Positions 1 through 8,188 of a stretch of DNA of 52,249 nucleotides are shown here, one piece after another. A program made the position numbers and the translations under genes. The stretch comes from Pirellulales bacterium (lineage in GTDB: Bacteria > Planctomycetota > Planctomycetia > Pirellulales > JAICIG01). The stretch lies in the NCBI GenBank assembly GCA_025927475.1, contig JAICLL010000025.1, positions 1 to 52,249 on the forward strand, given 5' to 3'. How positions within the stretch are numbered: the first letter of the stretch is position 1; every line of letters starts with the position of its first letter. The notes below the pieces were generated by a model. The model was not told the DNA's origin. It worked only from the letters and a program-made list of their open reading frames with translations, and made no database searches.

Positions 1-163
1 CACCCCGGGCCGGGGCGCGCCCGCCCGATGGGCCGGGGGGTGGGGCTGTGGGTTCCCGTGCCCCCGCACGCGGACCACCCGGGCAACCGCTTAGCCACGG
101 CCCCAGCCACCGGGGCAGTTGCCAAACTGATTCATCAAAACCGATCAGACGTCGGCGAAGATG
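1..163. other. GC-rich window edge, no gene seen
   Basis: This short stretch lies downstream of the RNA methyltransferase stop and contains no convincing coding sequence. It has GC-rich text and a fragment (about 101-117, CCCCAGCCACCGGGGCA) that resembles part of the dispersed repeat family found at 17692, 17813 and 47348. Nothing else is supported. Confidence 0.4.
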
Positions 164-997
164 CTAGCCGTTTTGATTGTCGAATCGAATGGGAGCTTCC
201 GCGGCCTCAGAGCTGCGTTGCCGCAGGGCTTCATAAAACAGCACCGCGGCGGCGGCTGAGATATTCAAGCTATCGGCTTGCCCTCGCATCGGCAGCTTGA
301 TGGGCGTAAGGCCGGGCAACCGCCAAGCATCGGAAAGCCCGGCGGCTTCGCTGCCTAAGACGATTGCCGTGGCGCCGGCGTAGCGGACGTCGGTATACAG
401 CCGGTCGGCGTCGGGCCGCGCCGCATACACCGAAAACCCGTGTTGCCGGAGCCAGGTTTGAACGTCCGCCGCCGCCGCGGCGCAAACCGGCGAGGTAAAC
501 ACGGTGCCCAGGCTGGCGCGGATAACGTTCGGATTATACAAATCGGTTCCGTGGCCCGTGGCGACGACCGCCGAAACGCCGGCCGCGTCGGCGCTGCGTA
601 AGACGGCGCCCAGGTTGCCCGGCTTTTCGATCGCTTCGACGATGGCCACCAACGGCTCGGGCGGCAATCGCAATTCGGCCAGAGTTCGGTGCGGAGCCTG
701 CGCGACGGCCAGCACGCCTTCGGCCCGGGCGCCAAAGGCGAGCTTGTGAAACACCTCGGGCGTCACCTGCCACAGCTCCGCCCGCGTCGCCGCCAGCCGC
801 GCGCGCACCCGTCGGGCGTCGTCGCTCTGGCAGAGCGATTCGCAGACAAACGCTTCCAGCGGTTCGACGCCGGCGTCGAGCGCGCGGTCTAGTTCACGGG
901 CGCCGTCGATGAGAATGCGGCCCTGCCGTTGGCGCTGGCGGCGGTCGCGCAGCCGGGCGACGTCTTTCACCCGCTGGTTTCGCAGGCTGGTGATCAT
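164..997 (-). CDS. SpoU/TrmH-family RNA 2'-O-ribose methyltransferase
   Basis: This 277-residue protein has the SpoU-family layout: an N-terminal substrate-binding part that begins with the typical MITSLRNQRVKDVARLRDRR segment, then a knotted SPOUT methyltransferase domain. The three SpoU motifs are visible: EKPGNLGAVLRSADAAG (motif 1), IVLGSEAAGLSD (motif 2) and LPMRGQADSLNISAAAAV (motif 3). The family transfers methyl from SAM to ribose 2'-OH of rRNA or tRNA. The N-terminus suggests an rRNA enzyme of the RlmB/TsnR type, but the target base cannot be read from sequence. Its start codon overlaps the stop of the upstream rhomboid-like gene by 4 bases, so the two are probably translationally coupled. 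Confidence 0.9.
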   Translation of the reverse strand: MITSLRNQRVKDVARLRDRRQRQRQGRILIDGARELDRALDAGVEPLEAFVCESLCQSDDARRVRARLAATRAELWQVTPEVFHKLAFGARAEGVLAVAQAPHRTLAELRLPPEPLVAIVEAIEKPGNLGAVLRSADAAGVSAVVATGHGTDLYNPNVIRASLGTVFTSPVCAAAAADVQTWLRQHGFSVYAARPDADRLYTDVRYAGATAIVLGSEAAGLSDAWRLPGLTPIKLPMRGQADSLNISAAAAVLFYEALRQRSSEAAEAPIRFDNQNG

Positions 998-2103
998 GAG
1001 CCGTCGGTCAAGGCAGACAAGTCGTCGAAAAACTCCTGCTCCAGGCGGTCGGCTTCGGCCGCTCGCTCGGCCGCGTCCTCGATTCCTTCGTCGCTGCTTT
1101 GGCGGAGTGAGTCGGCGATCAGGCCCCAGGCCTTCGCGCGCAGCTTCATCGACTGCTGCAGCTTTTTGAGCGCCTCTTGCTGCTCGGACGGCAGATCGGT
1201 CAATTGCTCGAAGCGATGCTCCTGCGCCTTCCAGTCGGGCAGCACCTCGTGGTCGATCACATTGGCGAACGACTCGGCGGCCATCTCCTTGTTGTCAAAG
1301 CGCCGTTTGGCTTCGAGGTAGATTTCGACGCAAGTGCCGTCCACCTGGTGGAACCGCTGCAACTCAGTAGCCAGGTCGCTGATCGGCGGCGTGTACGAGG
1401 CGGCCAACACGGCCAGCACCGCGGCCAACACGAACAAGGCGACATTGCGGCCCACACGGTTCCAAATCGTCGACTGGTTCAATGGCTGCGCCAGCACCAG
1501 TCCGCACAAAAAGCCGGTCATGGCGCCGGCGAGGAAGCCGGCGTTGTCGAGCCGGCTGCGATACAGGCCGATGCCAATGTTGTACGCCAGAAAAACAAAA
1601 ACGCCGGCCCGCAACCGGCTGAGCACTCCGGTCGGCACGACGCCCTTGGCGCGAAAATGGTAGGCGACCAGCGCGCCGATCAGTCCGGTGATGGCGCCGG
1701 TGCTGCCGGCCAAGACGGCGTGCGGCTGGGCAATCATGCCCGCCAGGCTGGCGCCGAAGCCCGACACCACGTAAAGCAGCAGAAAGCCGACGTGTCCCAG
1801 CAACCGTTCCAGCAGGCTGCCGAGTTGATAAAGCGCCCATTGATTAAAGAGCAGTTGCAGAAGGCCGACGTGCAAAAACACATTGGCCAGCAATCGCCAA
1901 CCTTGGCCGCCGGTGGTCAGCGGGCCGTAATTGCCGCCCCAGGTTTTGAGCACCGCGGCGCCAGGCTCCAACCAATCGGCGCCTCGCAAAACCATCGCAC
2001 CCCACAGCACAACGTTCACCGCCATGATCGCCAGAGTGACCGGCGTAAGAGGCGTTGATTGCCTTACCCGCCGATCGAATTCAGTAAGGGATTGGTCGTT
2101 CAT
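994..2103 (-). CDS. Rhomboid-fold membrane protein, probably catalytically dead
   Basis: This 369-residue protein has a rhomboid core in residues 20-250 with six or more hydrophobic segments, then a roughly 130-residue soluble, acidic, helical C-terminus. The family landmarks WR (69-70), FLHVG and LLFN (N87) and the GxxGAITGLIGA helix are present. The catalytic positions are not. The GASGA nucleophile motif reads GSTGA (Thr135 replaces Ser), the His six residues before N87 in active enzymes aligns to Gln83 within LLQLLFN, and the His of the last core helix (HLGG) aligns to Phe190 in GFLAG. Known relatives with such losses (iRhoms, derlins) bind membrane clients without cleaving them, so a non-proteolytic role is inferred. 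It overlaps the downstream methyltransferase gene by 4 bases. Confidence 0.85.
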   Translation of the reverse strand: MNDQSLTEFDRRVRQSTPLTPVTLAIMAVNVVLWGAMVLRGADWLEPGAAVLKTWGGNYGPLTTGGQGWRLLANVFLHVGLLQLLFNQWALYQLGSLLERLLGHVGFLLLYVVSGFGASLAGMIAQPHAVLAGSTGAITGLIGALVAYHFRAKGVVPTGVLSRLRAGVFVFLAYNIGIGLYRSRLDNAGFLAGAMTGFLCGLVLAQPLNQSTIWNRVGRNVALFVLAAVLAVLAASYTPPISDLATELQRFHQVDGTCVEIYLEAKRRFDNKEMAAESFANVIDHEVLPDWKAQEHRFEQLTDLPSEQQEALKKLQQSMKLRAKAWGLIADSLRQSSDEGIEDAAERAAEADRLEQEFFDDLSALTDGS

Positions 2104-2300
2104 TTCAACGGAGTTAGCGGAGCGATGACGTTGAATCGCTTTGTGCGCCGTTTGATGGAGGAGATGGGGAGATACAAAAAGATAGGGAGATAGAAAACAG
2201 ATAAAGAATCAGCCGCACCTTTTCTCTTCCATCTCCCTATTTCCTCCTCATTTCCCTATCCCCTCTAAAAAAGGGTGGCCGCTGGCCCGTCGCCTAACAT
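2104..2300. repeat. Purine-rich / pyrimidine-rich inverted repeat tract
   Basis: The spacer between two minus-strand genes carries a purine-rich half (about 2154-2205, with repeated GGGAGATA) and a pyrimidine-rich half (about 2224-2272, with repeated CTCCCTAT). Together they form an imperfect inverted repeat. A related GGAGATAGGGAGATC fragment occurs at about 3496-3510. It resembles the low-complexity intergenic elements common in planctomycete genomes. It could form a hairpin in the transcript of the rhomboid-like gene. Confidence 0.6.
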
Positions 2301-3461
2301 CTAATAAATGAGTACAAACTCCCCATCGGGCTGCGTACAGACGGCCACCAGGCTCCAAACTGGCACGCCTTCGGCCTGCCCGCGACCGCCGGGCAGCGGG
2401 CGGCCTTCGGCATCGAACACCTGCCACGCCACCGAGCCGCCCTTTTCCCAACCCATTCCTTCGGTCCAGGCCAGCACGACTTCGCCCTCGCCGTTGGCTG
2501 CCACCACGGGATGCTTGCGCTTGCCGGTGGCGCCGGGCGCCGCGATGGGCTTGCCGCCGCGGCCGCTCTGCGAATCGACGCGCGCGTAAAACACTTGCCC
2601 GTCGGTTTCCCAGGCTGCCAGCGGCCCGTTGAGATCGCAGGCCAGCGAAGCTGTGCTCATCACGCAGTGCGAGACATTCCAATCGGCAATCTTGACGCCG
2701 CGGAAGGTCTGCCCCTCGTTGGTCGAAGTCAGCAGGTGCATATCGCGGTGAACTTGTTCCGCCGCCGAACGGTAGAGGATCAGCAGTGTTCCTTCGTCGT
2801 CGGCCATCGCCCGCATGCCGCAGCAGCCGCAGCAGCCGGTCGGTTCGCCGAAAGCCGGTTGCTCGGGCTCGAAGAGCTGGCCATCATCGCGGCTGTGCGC
2901 GACCCACACGCGGCGGTTCGCCTCGCCCTTTTGCCCAAGCGTAGGCGCGTGCCAGACGACATACACGTTGCCGTCGCGGTCGGCGGCCAGCGATCCGCCG
3001 CCATCGAGACCGACGTTGGTGGTGATGACGTTCCGCTCTCGCTCGAACGCCTTGCCGCTGTCGTCGAGGCGCGTGTAGAGCATGGGCGGCTTTCCGCCGG
3101 GCGCCTTTGGCTGGGCACGGTCAGAGCCCATCCAAGCCACGTGTACGCGGTTGTCGCGGCCCACGGCCAGGTGTGCCCCGCGAATGTTGCCGATGGCGAT
3201 CGCGCTCTGCGGATTTTGATTGATCTTGATTGCCGATTTGAAATCGCCGACGCCATCGTTCCACCGCAAGAAGAACAGGTCGCCGTGCCGCGGCTCTCCA
3301 TAGAAATAAATCAGGTCGATGGCGCCGTTGTCGTCCACCGCCACTTGCGGCTGAATCGCCCCTCGCGGCAAGCGCAGCGTGCGCACGTTCTGAGCGCTGG
3401 CGGCGGACGCGCCTAACATTGCAACCGTAACACACAAGATGATTCGGCGAAGAGACGGCAT
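2301..3461 (-). CDS. Secreted beta-propeller-like (BNR/sialidase-fold) protein
   Basis: The chosen start gives 386 residues beginning MPSLRRIILCVTVAMLGASAASAQ, a good Sec signal peptide; an upstream start would put the signal behind 22 extra residues. The mature part contains repeated blade-like segments with Asp-box-like patterns (for example VDDNGAIDLIYF, GRDNRVHVAW, ADRDGNVYVVWH, SRDDGQLF and STNEGQTF), as in the sialidase/BNR six-bladed propeller superfamily. No sialidase Arg triad or catalytic Tyr/Glu could be confidently placed, so the substrate is unknown and an enzymatic role is not claimed. A cysteine-rich GCCGCCG loop lies mid-protein. It sits 52 bases downstream of the phosphoesterase gene. 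Confidence 0.75.
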   Translation of the reverse strand: MPSLRRIILCVTVAMLGASAASAQNVRTLRLPRGAIQPQVAVDDNGAIDLIYFYGEPRHGDLFFLRWNDGVGDFKSAIKINQNPQSAIAIGNIRGAHLAVGRDNRVHVAWMGSDRAQPKAPGGKPPMLYTRLDDSGKAFERERNVITTNVGLDGGGSLAADRDGNVYVVWHAPTLGQKGEANRRVWVAHSRDDGQLFEPEQPAFGEPTGCCGCCGMRAMADDEGTLLILYRSAAEQVHRDMHLLTSTNEGQTFRGVKIADWNVSHCVMSTASLACDLNGPLAAWETDGQVFYARVDSQSGRGGKPIAAPGATGKRKHPVVAANGEGEVVLAWTEGMGWEKGGSVAWQVFDAEGRPLPGGRGQAEGVPVWSLVAVCTQPDGEFVLIY

Positions 3462-3513
3462 TGATTTGTTCCTTAGGTTTGGGGCGTTTCGCGGAGGAGA
3501 TAGGGAGATCCCC

Positions 3514-4302
3514 TCAATCACGGCCACGGCGGCGCTCCTTGCTCGGTAGAATCTCCAGGCAAGTGGTCCACCAGCCCGTCATGATGGTTTCTTGAAACTC
3601 TTCGGGCAAGCCTTCTTCGCGCATCTCGGCGGCCAGCCGGCGATAATCATACTCGATGGGCACAAACTCGGCACGCAGCCCGGTCTGCGGCGAGTGCTCC
3701 AGCAGCAGATACCAGACGTTCGTTCGCCCGTCGTTTTCGGGCCGGCCCAGCACGCCCACATTCACAAACCGCCGGCCGCCGCTCAGCTCGCGTTGCCAGC
3801 GGATGCCGGTATGCGTGGCCAGCAGCACATCGGCGTGATGGTCGGCGGCGAGCAATTCGAGAAAGTGAGTGGGCGTGGTCGATTCCCAGAGGAACTCGTT
3901 GACTTTCCGGGGGCTGCCGTGGCAGAACAGCACCTCGAACGGGCCAAGCCGCAGCCGCCGCTGAGCAGGCAGCGTGCAAAGCCAGCGGCGATTCTCGGCC
4001 GAAGTGCGGGACAACGTGTAATCGTAGCTGAGCTGGGCGAAATGGTTGTCGCGCGGATCGGTGTAGCCGCATTGGCAATCGTCGAGGCCGCGGCCCACCG
4101 AGTCGTCGTAGTTGCCCCGCAGGCAGAGCACGTTGTGCTCGTGCAAGAGCGGAAAGACCCGATCGGGATGCGGGCCAAACGCGCCCAGGTCGCCCAGGCA
4201 ATAGAGGGCGTCGACTCCCCGGCGACGCGCATCGGCTAGCGCCGACGCGAGCGCCAGATAATTGCTGTAAACTCCGCCGAAACATGCAATGCGGCTCAGC
4301 AT
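3514..4302 (-). CDS. Calcineurin-like phosphoesterase homolog with eroded metal site
   Basis: This 262-residue protein has the MJ0936/YfcE-type metallophosphoesterase layout. Recognisable motifs are GDLGAFGP (residues 37-44, motif II), GNYDD (63-67, where GNHD is usual), FCHGSPR (H128) and THTG (H164, where GHTH is usual). Motif I, normally SDIHGN, reads GGVYSN at residues 9-14, so the first metal-binding Asp and His are both absent, and the last His of GHTH is Gly. Ordinary two-metal phosphodiesterase chemistry is therefore doubtful. Its start overlaps the end of the ECF sigma factor gene by 7 bases, which implies coupled expression and a possible role in the same signalling path. Confidence 0.8.
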   Translation of the reverse strand: MLSRIACFGGVYSNYLALASALADARRRGVDALYCLGDLGAFGPHPDRVFPLLHEHNVLCLRGNYDDSVGRGLDDCQCGYTDPRDNHFAQLSYDYTLSRTSAENRRWLCTLPAQRRLRLGPFEVLFCHGSPRKVNEFLWESTTPTHFLELLAADHHADVLLATHTGIRWQRELSGGRRFVNVGVLGRPENDGRTNVWYLLLEHSPQTGLRAEFVPIEYDYRRLAAEMREEGLPEEFQETIMTGWWTTCLEILPSKERRRGRD

Positions 4303-4937
4303 GGTTCGTGCAGTTCGGGGAAGACGTCTTCGTTCAAGCCTTGCTGCCGGACCGCGGCGCGCAGCTTAGCCAAGAACTCGAATTTGTGGTTGGCCACCGT
4401 CTGTTCCGACATGCCCAGTTGAACGGCGGCGTCCTTGTTGGCGATGCCCCGCACAAAGAGCAGCTCGGCGCAGCGAATCTTTTCCCAATCGCCGCGAGAA
4501 CGCCAATGGGCGAGCAATTGCGAGAGCGCCTGCTCCAGGGCGATTTCTTCCAATTGCCGCCGCTCGTCGCTGCGGGCAATGCTGCTGGCCGGGCGCTGCG
4601 AGCCGGGCGGTTCCCAATCTTCGCGGCTGCTGCTGGCGCCGGCCAGCGGCAAGGTGGGCCGCCGTCCCTCGCGCCGCAAGTGGTCGGTGAGCTTATGGGC
4701 CGCGATCGAGAACAGCCAGCTTTCCAGCGGACGATGCACGTCGTAATTCGGCAGGCTGGTGAGAAAGCCGATGAAGGCCTCTTGCACCACGTCTTCGCTG
4801 GCCGCGCGATCGCGCAGCCGCGACTCGACGAATGCCAGCAGCCGCCCCTCGAACCGCTCGATCAGTTCGTTCCAGGCGTCCGATTCGCCGGAACGGACGC
4901 GCTTGATCAACAAAACATCGGACTCGCTGGCCGGCAT
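4296..4937 (-). CDS. ECF-like RNA polymerase sigma-70 factor
   Basis: The start at MPASESD gives 213 residues, the usual length for an ECF sigma factor; the upstream extension has no family resemblance. Region 2 (about residues 10-85) includes WNELIERFEGRLLAFVESRL, SEDVVQEAFIGF and the LESWLFSIAAHKLTDHLRR core-binding and -10 recognition helices. Region 4 (about 130-200) includes QLGMSEQTVANHKFEFLAKL as a helix-turn-helix. No anti-sigma factor is encoded next to it. Instead it overlaps the phosphoesterase homolog and lies downstream of a membrane kinase and a membrane protein, so control by phosphorylation or by one of these partners is plausible but inferred. Confidence 0.88.
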   Translation of the reverse strand: MPASESDVLLIKRVRSGESDAWNELIERFEGRLLAFVESRLRDRAASEDVVQEAFIGFLTSLPNYDVHRPLESWLFSIAAHKLTDHLRREGRRPTLPLAGASSSREDWEPPGSQRPASSIARSDERRQLEEIALEQALSQLLAHWRSRGDWEKIRCAELLFVRGIANKDAAVQLGMSEQTVANHKFEFLAKLRAAVRQQGLNEDVFPELHEPC

Positions 4938-5004
4938 CGATAGACATTCACCAATTTCGAGTGCAATCTCCGCATGAACTCTGTCGGGAACGGACGAAGT
5001 GCAG

Positions 5005-5961
5005 CTATCCCACCAGGAGCAGACCCGCCACAATGCCCAATATCGCCGCGGCGGCGCCCAACCGCAAGCGGCCGGTGTAGTAACCCCGCGAGAGCGTATC
5101 GAGCTTCAGATAACCAAACACCGTGGCCAGCAGTCCGAAAAGACCTGCCGCGCCAATGCCCGCGAATCTCAGCCGCCTGGCCACCAGCGATTGCTTGTAA
5201 ATCTCTTCGATGTGCTGTTGCTCCGCGGGGCCAAACGCCAACAGGATGTGTCGGTAGATCATTGGCCCCACCGAGGTTTCGCGGTGCTCTTCGATCTGCG
5301 TGCGTACGATATGACGCCTGACATACAACCCGGGGACTTGGAAGGTTTGGGCGCCGTCTTCCCCGAGAAACAAACGGACATAACGATGAAGCGCGTCGTC
5401 GAGCGCCTTGGCCTGTTCTATATCGCACTCGTCGCGCGTCGCATAGGGGCCGACGGTAATGGGCATTTGATAGACATCGCCGACAAGCCCCGCGCCGCTG
5501 TATACCCAAGCGGGCAACCGACCATGATCCCCGTCCGCGGTCTCGGCAGTGCCCGCAGCTTCGGCAGTGCCCGCCGGCGCGGTTGCCGGAGGCGAGGTGG
5601 TGGTTGACGCCGCAGCGCCCTCGCCGGCCTCCGCGCGTAGCGGGGCGGTGCCGCCGCCAGCTTCCAACTTGGCGTCGGGCACGGGGGGAAGGGGCGGTCT
5701 GGCAGACTCAATGTGCACCACGGGAGGCGGGGGCGGCATTTCGGCAATTTCCCTGACCGCCGGATCGCCGGCAAGAGGCATGCGCAAACGATAGACGCCC
5801 AGCGAGCCCAGCAAAACGCCCCCCACCAGGAGCAGTGCCAAGAAGGCGCTCGCCGCCCCCAGCCACGACCGGCTGCTGACCGTCGCCACGAGCAGACCAA
5901 CGACCACTACGACGCCCACGATCGCCAGCCAGCTAAGTCTAAAGTCCGCAGTTGCGTGCAT
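5005..5961 (-). CDS. Membrane protein with proline/alanine-rich linker, function unknown
   Basis: This 318-residue protein has two hydrophobic segments near the N-terminus (about residues 10-28 and 33-55) and a low-complexity Pro/Ala/Thr-rich stretch (about 75-150, with runs such as MPPPPPVVHIESARPPLPP). A folded, probably extracytoplasmic domain follows (about 155-260, with VGPYATRDECDIEQAKALDD). The last 60 residues carry two more membrane helices (GIGAAGLFGLLATVFGYL and AAAAILGIVAGLLLVG). I do not recognise the family. The start lies 16 bases after the kinase stop, so the two are almost certainly co-transcribed, and it may sense or scaffold for the kinase. Confidence 0.75.
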   Translation of the reverse strand: MHATADFRLSWLAIVGVVVVVGLLVATVSSRSWLGAASAFLALLLVGGVLLGSLGVYRLRMPLAGDPAVREIAEMPPPPPVVHIESARPPLPPVPDAKLEAGGGTAPLRAEAGEGAAASTTTSPPATAPAGTAEAAGTAETADGDHGRLPAWVYSGAGLVGDVYQMPITVGPYATRDECDIEQAKALDDALHRYVRLFLGEDGAQTFQVPGLYVRRHIVRTQIEEHRETSVGPMIYRHILLAFGPAEQQHIEEIYKQSLVARRLRFAGIGAAGLFGLLATVFGYLKLDTLSRGYYTGRLRLGAAAAILGIVAGLLLVG

Positions 5962-5977
5962 AAGTCACCTCCGCATT

Positions 5978-8053
5978 CTAAGCCGTGGCTCTCCCCGCGT
6001 ACCACGGGCTGGCCAATTGCACGGCGATCGACATGGCGACCGCGACGACGATGCCCCAGGGTTGGGGGAAGGGCCACACCAGCGCGAGCAGCCAACCCCA
6101 AAAGCCCGCCATCAGCGCCGCCCAGATGCTCATTCGCGCCGGCCGCAGCGGGTCAGCCTGCTTCCACCACCGTATGACCATGAGCAGAAACGCAAAATAT
6201 GCCATATGCCCGACGAGCCGAGGCACGCCGTCGCCGTCGTAAAACTGCGCGTTGAGATAGTGCCGCGTGATCGGCTGCGGCAGGCGCCAATCGTAGGTGA
6301 GTTGAACCAACAGCAGGTCTTTGATTGCCCAGGCCGCGGCCCCCAGCGCCATGCCCAATAGCAACAAGACAAAGCGGCGCAAGACCGGCTCGCCGGGACG
6401 GCTTTCCCAAAACTTGGCCGCGATCAACACCAGCCACGAACCGAGCGTGCTGACGGCAACCAGCCAAATGAACTGTTCGAGCTTGGGCATCTGTCCGGCG
6501 ACCACGCTCAACACCAGTCCAATGGCCGCGGCCACGATTGCCGACAGCAACATCGAGCCGGTCAGCTCTTCGAGGCGCAACCGCCAGCTTTTGGGCGGAA
6601 GAAAGGCGAGCGTTTGGGCAATCGCACCGCGCCGACGAGTTCGCGCAACGCAGGGTGGTGCGATCGCGTCCTGGGCATTCGGGACGGGCACGACATCGCT
6701 GAGCGGCGACGCCGGCGATGCAGGTGGAGGCGGTCGGCGGATGTTGCCGCCCAGCAATTGGCGCCGATACTCCTGCGACGCGGGCGTTGCGGGCCGCGAC
6801 GGTCTTTGGACCACCACCGGCGGCGATTTGGGCGCCGTGCTGTTGTCTATCACGACTAACCGCACGACGTAGTAGATGGCGTAGAAGATCGCCGCTCCGG
6901 TGGCTAAGGGAATCAGCCACAGCGAATGCGTGACAAGATAGCCCGCCGCCACGATCAGCGCCAGCTTGGCCACGCCGTTGATCCGCCCGCTCTTCCATTC
7001 ATCGACGAAGCGCGTCCAGCCGGTGCGCACCGCCTTCATAATGGGTTCTTCGTCGGCCAATTGGGCCTCGACGACTTCTTTGCCGCCGGGTGGGCATTGT
7101 CCACTCGCAGCGGCCGGTTTTTGTCCGTTGCCTGTGGTGGGCGAGGCCCACGCCAGCGGAGCTGCTTCAGCTCCGCCCGGCAACAGCGCCACAAGCTCGC
7201 CCACGCTCTTCAGCCGCAGTTCGGGATTCTTGGTGAGTGTCTTGGCAATGGCCGACCGGTAGGGCTCTTCGATCCGCTGCAAGTTCGGTTCGGCCGTAAG
7301 GTGCTTCATCAGCACTTCGCCGACGCTCTCGCCCTCGAAAGGCACATGGCCGGTGAGCATCTCGTAGAGGATGATGCCCAGCGCATAGATGTCGATTTCC
7401 TTGCCGTAGCGGCCGTTGCCGATTTCGGGCGCCATGTAGTGTACGGTGCCCACGCTTTCGGTCTGTCCGCTGCGGCGGCTGGCCGAAATAAACTTCGACA
7501 GCCCGTAGTCGCCGATTTTCACGACTCCTTCGTCGCGAAAGATGTTGCCGGGCTTCAGGTCGCGGTGCACGATGCCGTGATCGTGCAAATAGGTGACGCC
7601 GGCGGCGATGCCGTAAAACCAGGCCAGCGCCTCCTCGCGCGGCAGGCCATCGGGATGCCGGGCCAGCGTGTCTTCGAGCGACTCGCCGGCCACATATTCC
7701 ATGATCACCCAGCTATCGCCCAGCCCGTCTTGCCTGACATCGAACAGGTCGAGCAGATTCGGATGCTTCAGATTAAGGCACTGCGTGACGCCGCGCAGCT
7801 CGATATCGAGATTGCGGCGGATGAGCTTGAGGGCCACTTCCTTGCCGGCGTCGCTGGTGGCGTAATAGACTTCGCCAAACCCGCCGTGACCGATGCCGCG
7901 TTTGATGGTGAAGCCCTCCAGCGGGCGCGCACCGCTGGCGTAGGTGAACTTGATGAGCGCGGCTCGTGGCTGGGCGTCCGGCGCTGCTTGGGTGGCTTCG
8001 AGGTTCATGGGCGGGTCGTGGTCTTCATCTAGGCTAATGGCTGCGAGTTGCAT
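5978..8053 (-). CDS. Transmembrane serine/threonine protein kinase (Hanks type)
   Basis: The ATG at 8053 gives 691 residues; an upstream GTG at 8080 lies inside a palindromic repeat and is less likely. The kinase domain spans about residues 48-288: GIGHGGFGEV loop, K76 in VALKLI, HRDLKPGN (catalytic D165), GDYGLS (a DYG variant of DFG, D182) and MAPE. A linker follows (about 290-345) that is partly encoded by the palindromes at 7137-7176. The C-terminal half has about seven membrane helices (for example around 365-405 and 505-690) instead of PASTA or other sensor repeats. It likely phosphorylates cytoplasmic proteins and is a natural partner of the FHA protein encoded just upstream. Confidence 0.93.
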   Translation of the reverse strand: MQLAAISLDEDHDPPMNLEATQAAPDAQPRAALIKFTYASGARPLEGFTIKRGIGHGGFGEVYYATSDAGKEVALKLIRRNLDIELRGVTQCLNLKHPNLLDLFDVRQDGLGDSWVIMEYVAGESLEDTLARHPDGLPREEALAWFYGIAAGVTYLHDHGIVHRDLKPGNIFRDEGVVKIGDYGLSKFISASRRSGQTESVGTVHYMAPEIGNGRYGKEIDIYALGIILYEMLTGHVPFEGESVGEVLMKHLTAEPNLQRIEEPYRSAIAKTLTKNPELRLKSVGELVALLPGGAEAAPLAWASPTTGNGQKPAAASGQCPPGGKEVVEAQLADEEPIMKAVRTGWTRFVDEWKSGRINGVAKLALIVAAGYLVTHSLWLIPLATGAAIFYAIYYVVRLVVIDNSTAPKSPPVVVQRPSRPATPASQEYRRQLLGGNIRRPPPPASPASPLSDVVPVPNAQDAIAPPCVARTRRRGAIAQTLAFLPPKSWRLRLEELTGSMLLSAIVAAAIGLVLSVVAGQMPKLEQFIWLVAVSTLGSWLVLIAAKFWESRPGEPVLRRFVLLLLGMALGAAAWAIKDLLLVQLTYDWRLPQPITRHYLNAQFYDGDGVPRLVGHMAYFAFLLMVIRWWKQADPLRPARMSIWAALMAGFWGWLLALVWPFPQPWGIVVAVAMSIAVQLASPWYAGRATA
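7137..7176. repeat. Two palindromes embedded in the kinase coding sequence
   Basis: GTGGGCGAGGCCCAC at 7137-7151 is a perfect 6-base-arm hairpin, identical to the intergenic copy at 49606-49620. It is followed at 7156-7176 by a perfect 9-base-arm palindrome (GCGGAGCTG, CTT, CAGCTCCGC). Both are read in frame and encode part of the linker just after the kinase domain, about residues 293-306. Confidence 0.8.
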
Positions 8054-8071
8054 TTGTCCAGTTTCCCAGCG

Positions 8072-8153
8072 ATGTGGCACAGCCGCCCTCGGCTGTGGCC
8101 CCTGTCAACGCCGCCGTAGGCGGCGAATCACAGCCGGGGCGGCTGTGCCACAT
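8072..8153. repeat. 82-bp palindromic element between FHA and kinase genes
   Basis: Perfect 16-base arms (8072-8087 and 8138-8153, ATGTGGCACAGCCGCC and its complement) enclose two smaller hairpins, including GCCGCC-GTA-GGCGGC at about 8110-8124. It fills most of the 135-base spacer. As RNA it would fold into a multi-branched structure and could modulate the ratio of FHA protein to kinase. It has no coding content. Confidence 0.8.
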
Positions 8154-8188
8154 GGCTTGTGCCGGCAGCGCGCTATTAGGACACTGAT

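Noticed and set aside
134-149. Repeat of TCAAAACCGATCAGA at about 136 and 9898
   Set aside because: A single 15-base match in 52 kb is close to chance expectation and the flanks do not extend it.
8054-8080. GTG at 8080 as the kinase start
   Set aside because: It lies within the arm of a palindromic repeat and adds nine residues with no conservation value; ATG 8053 is preferred.
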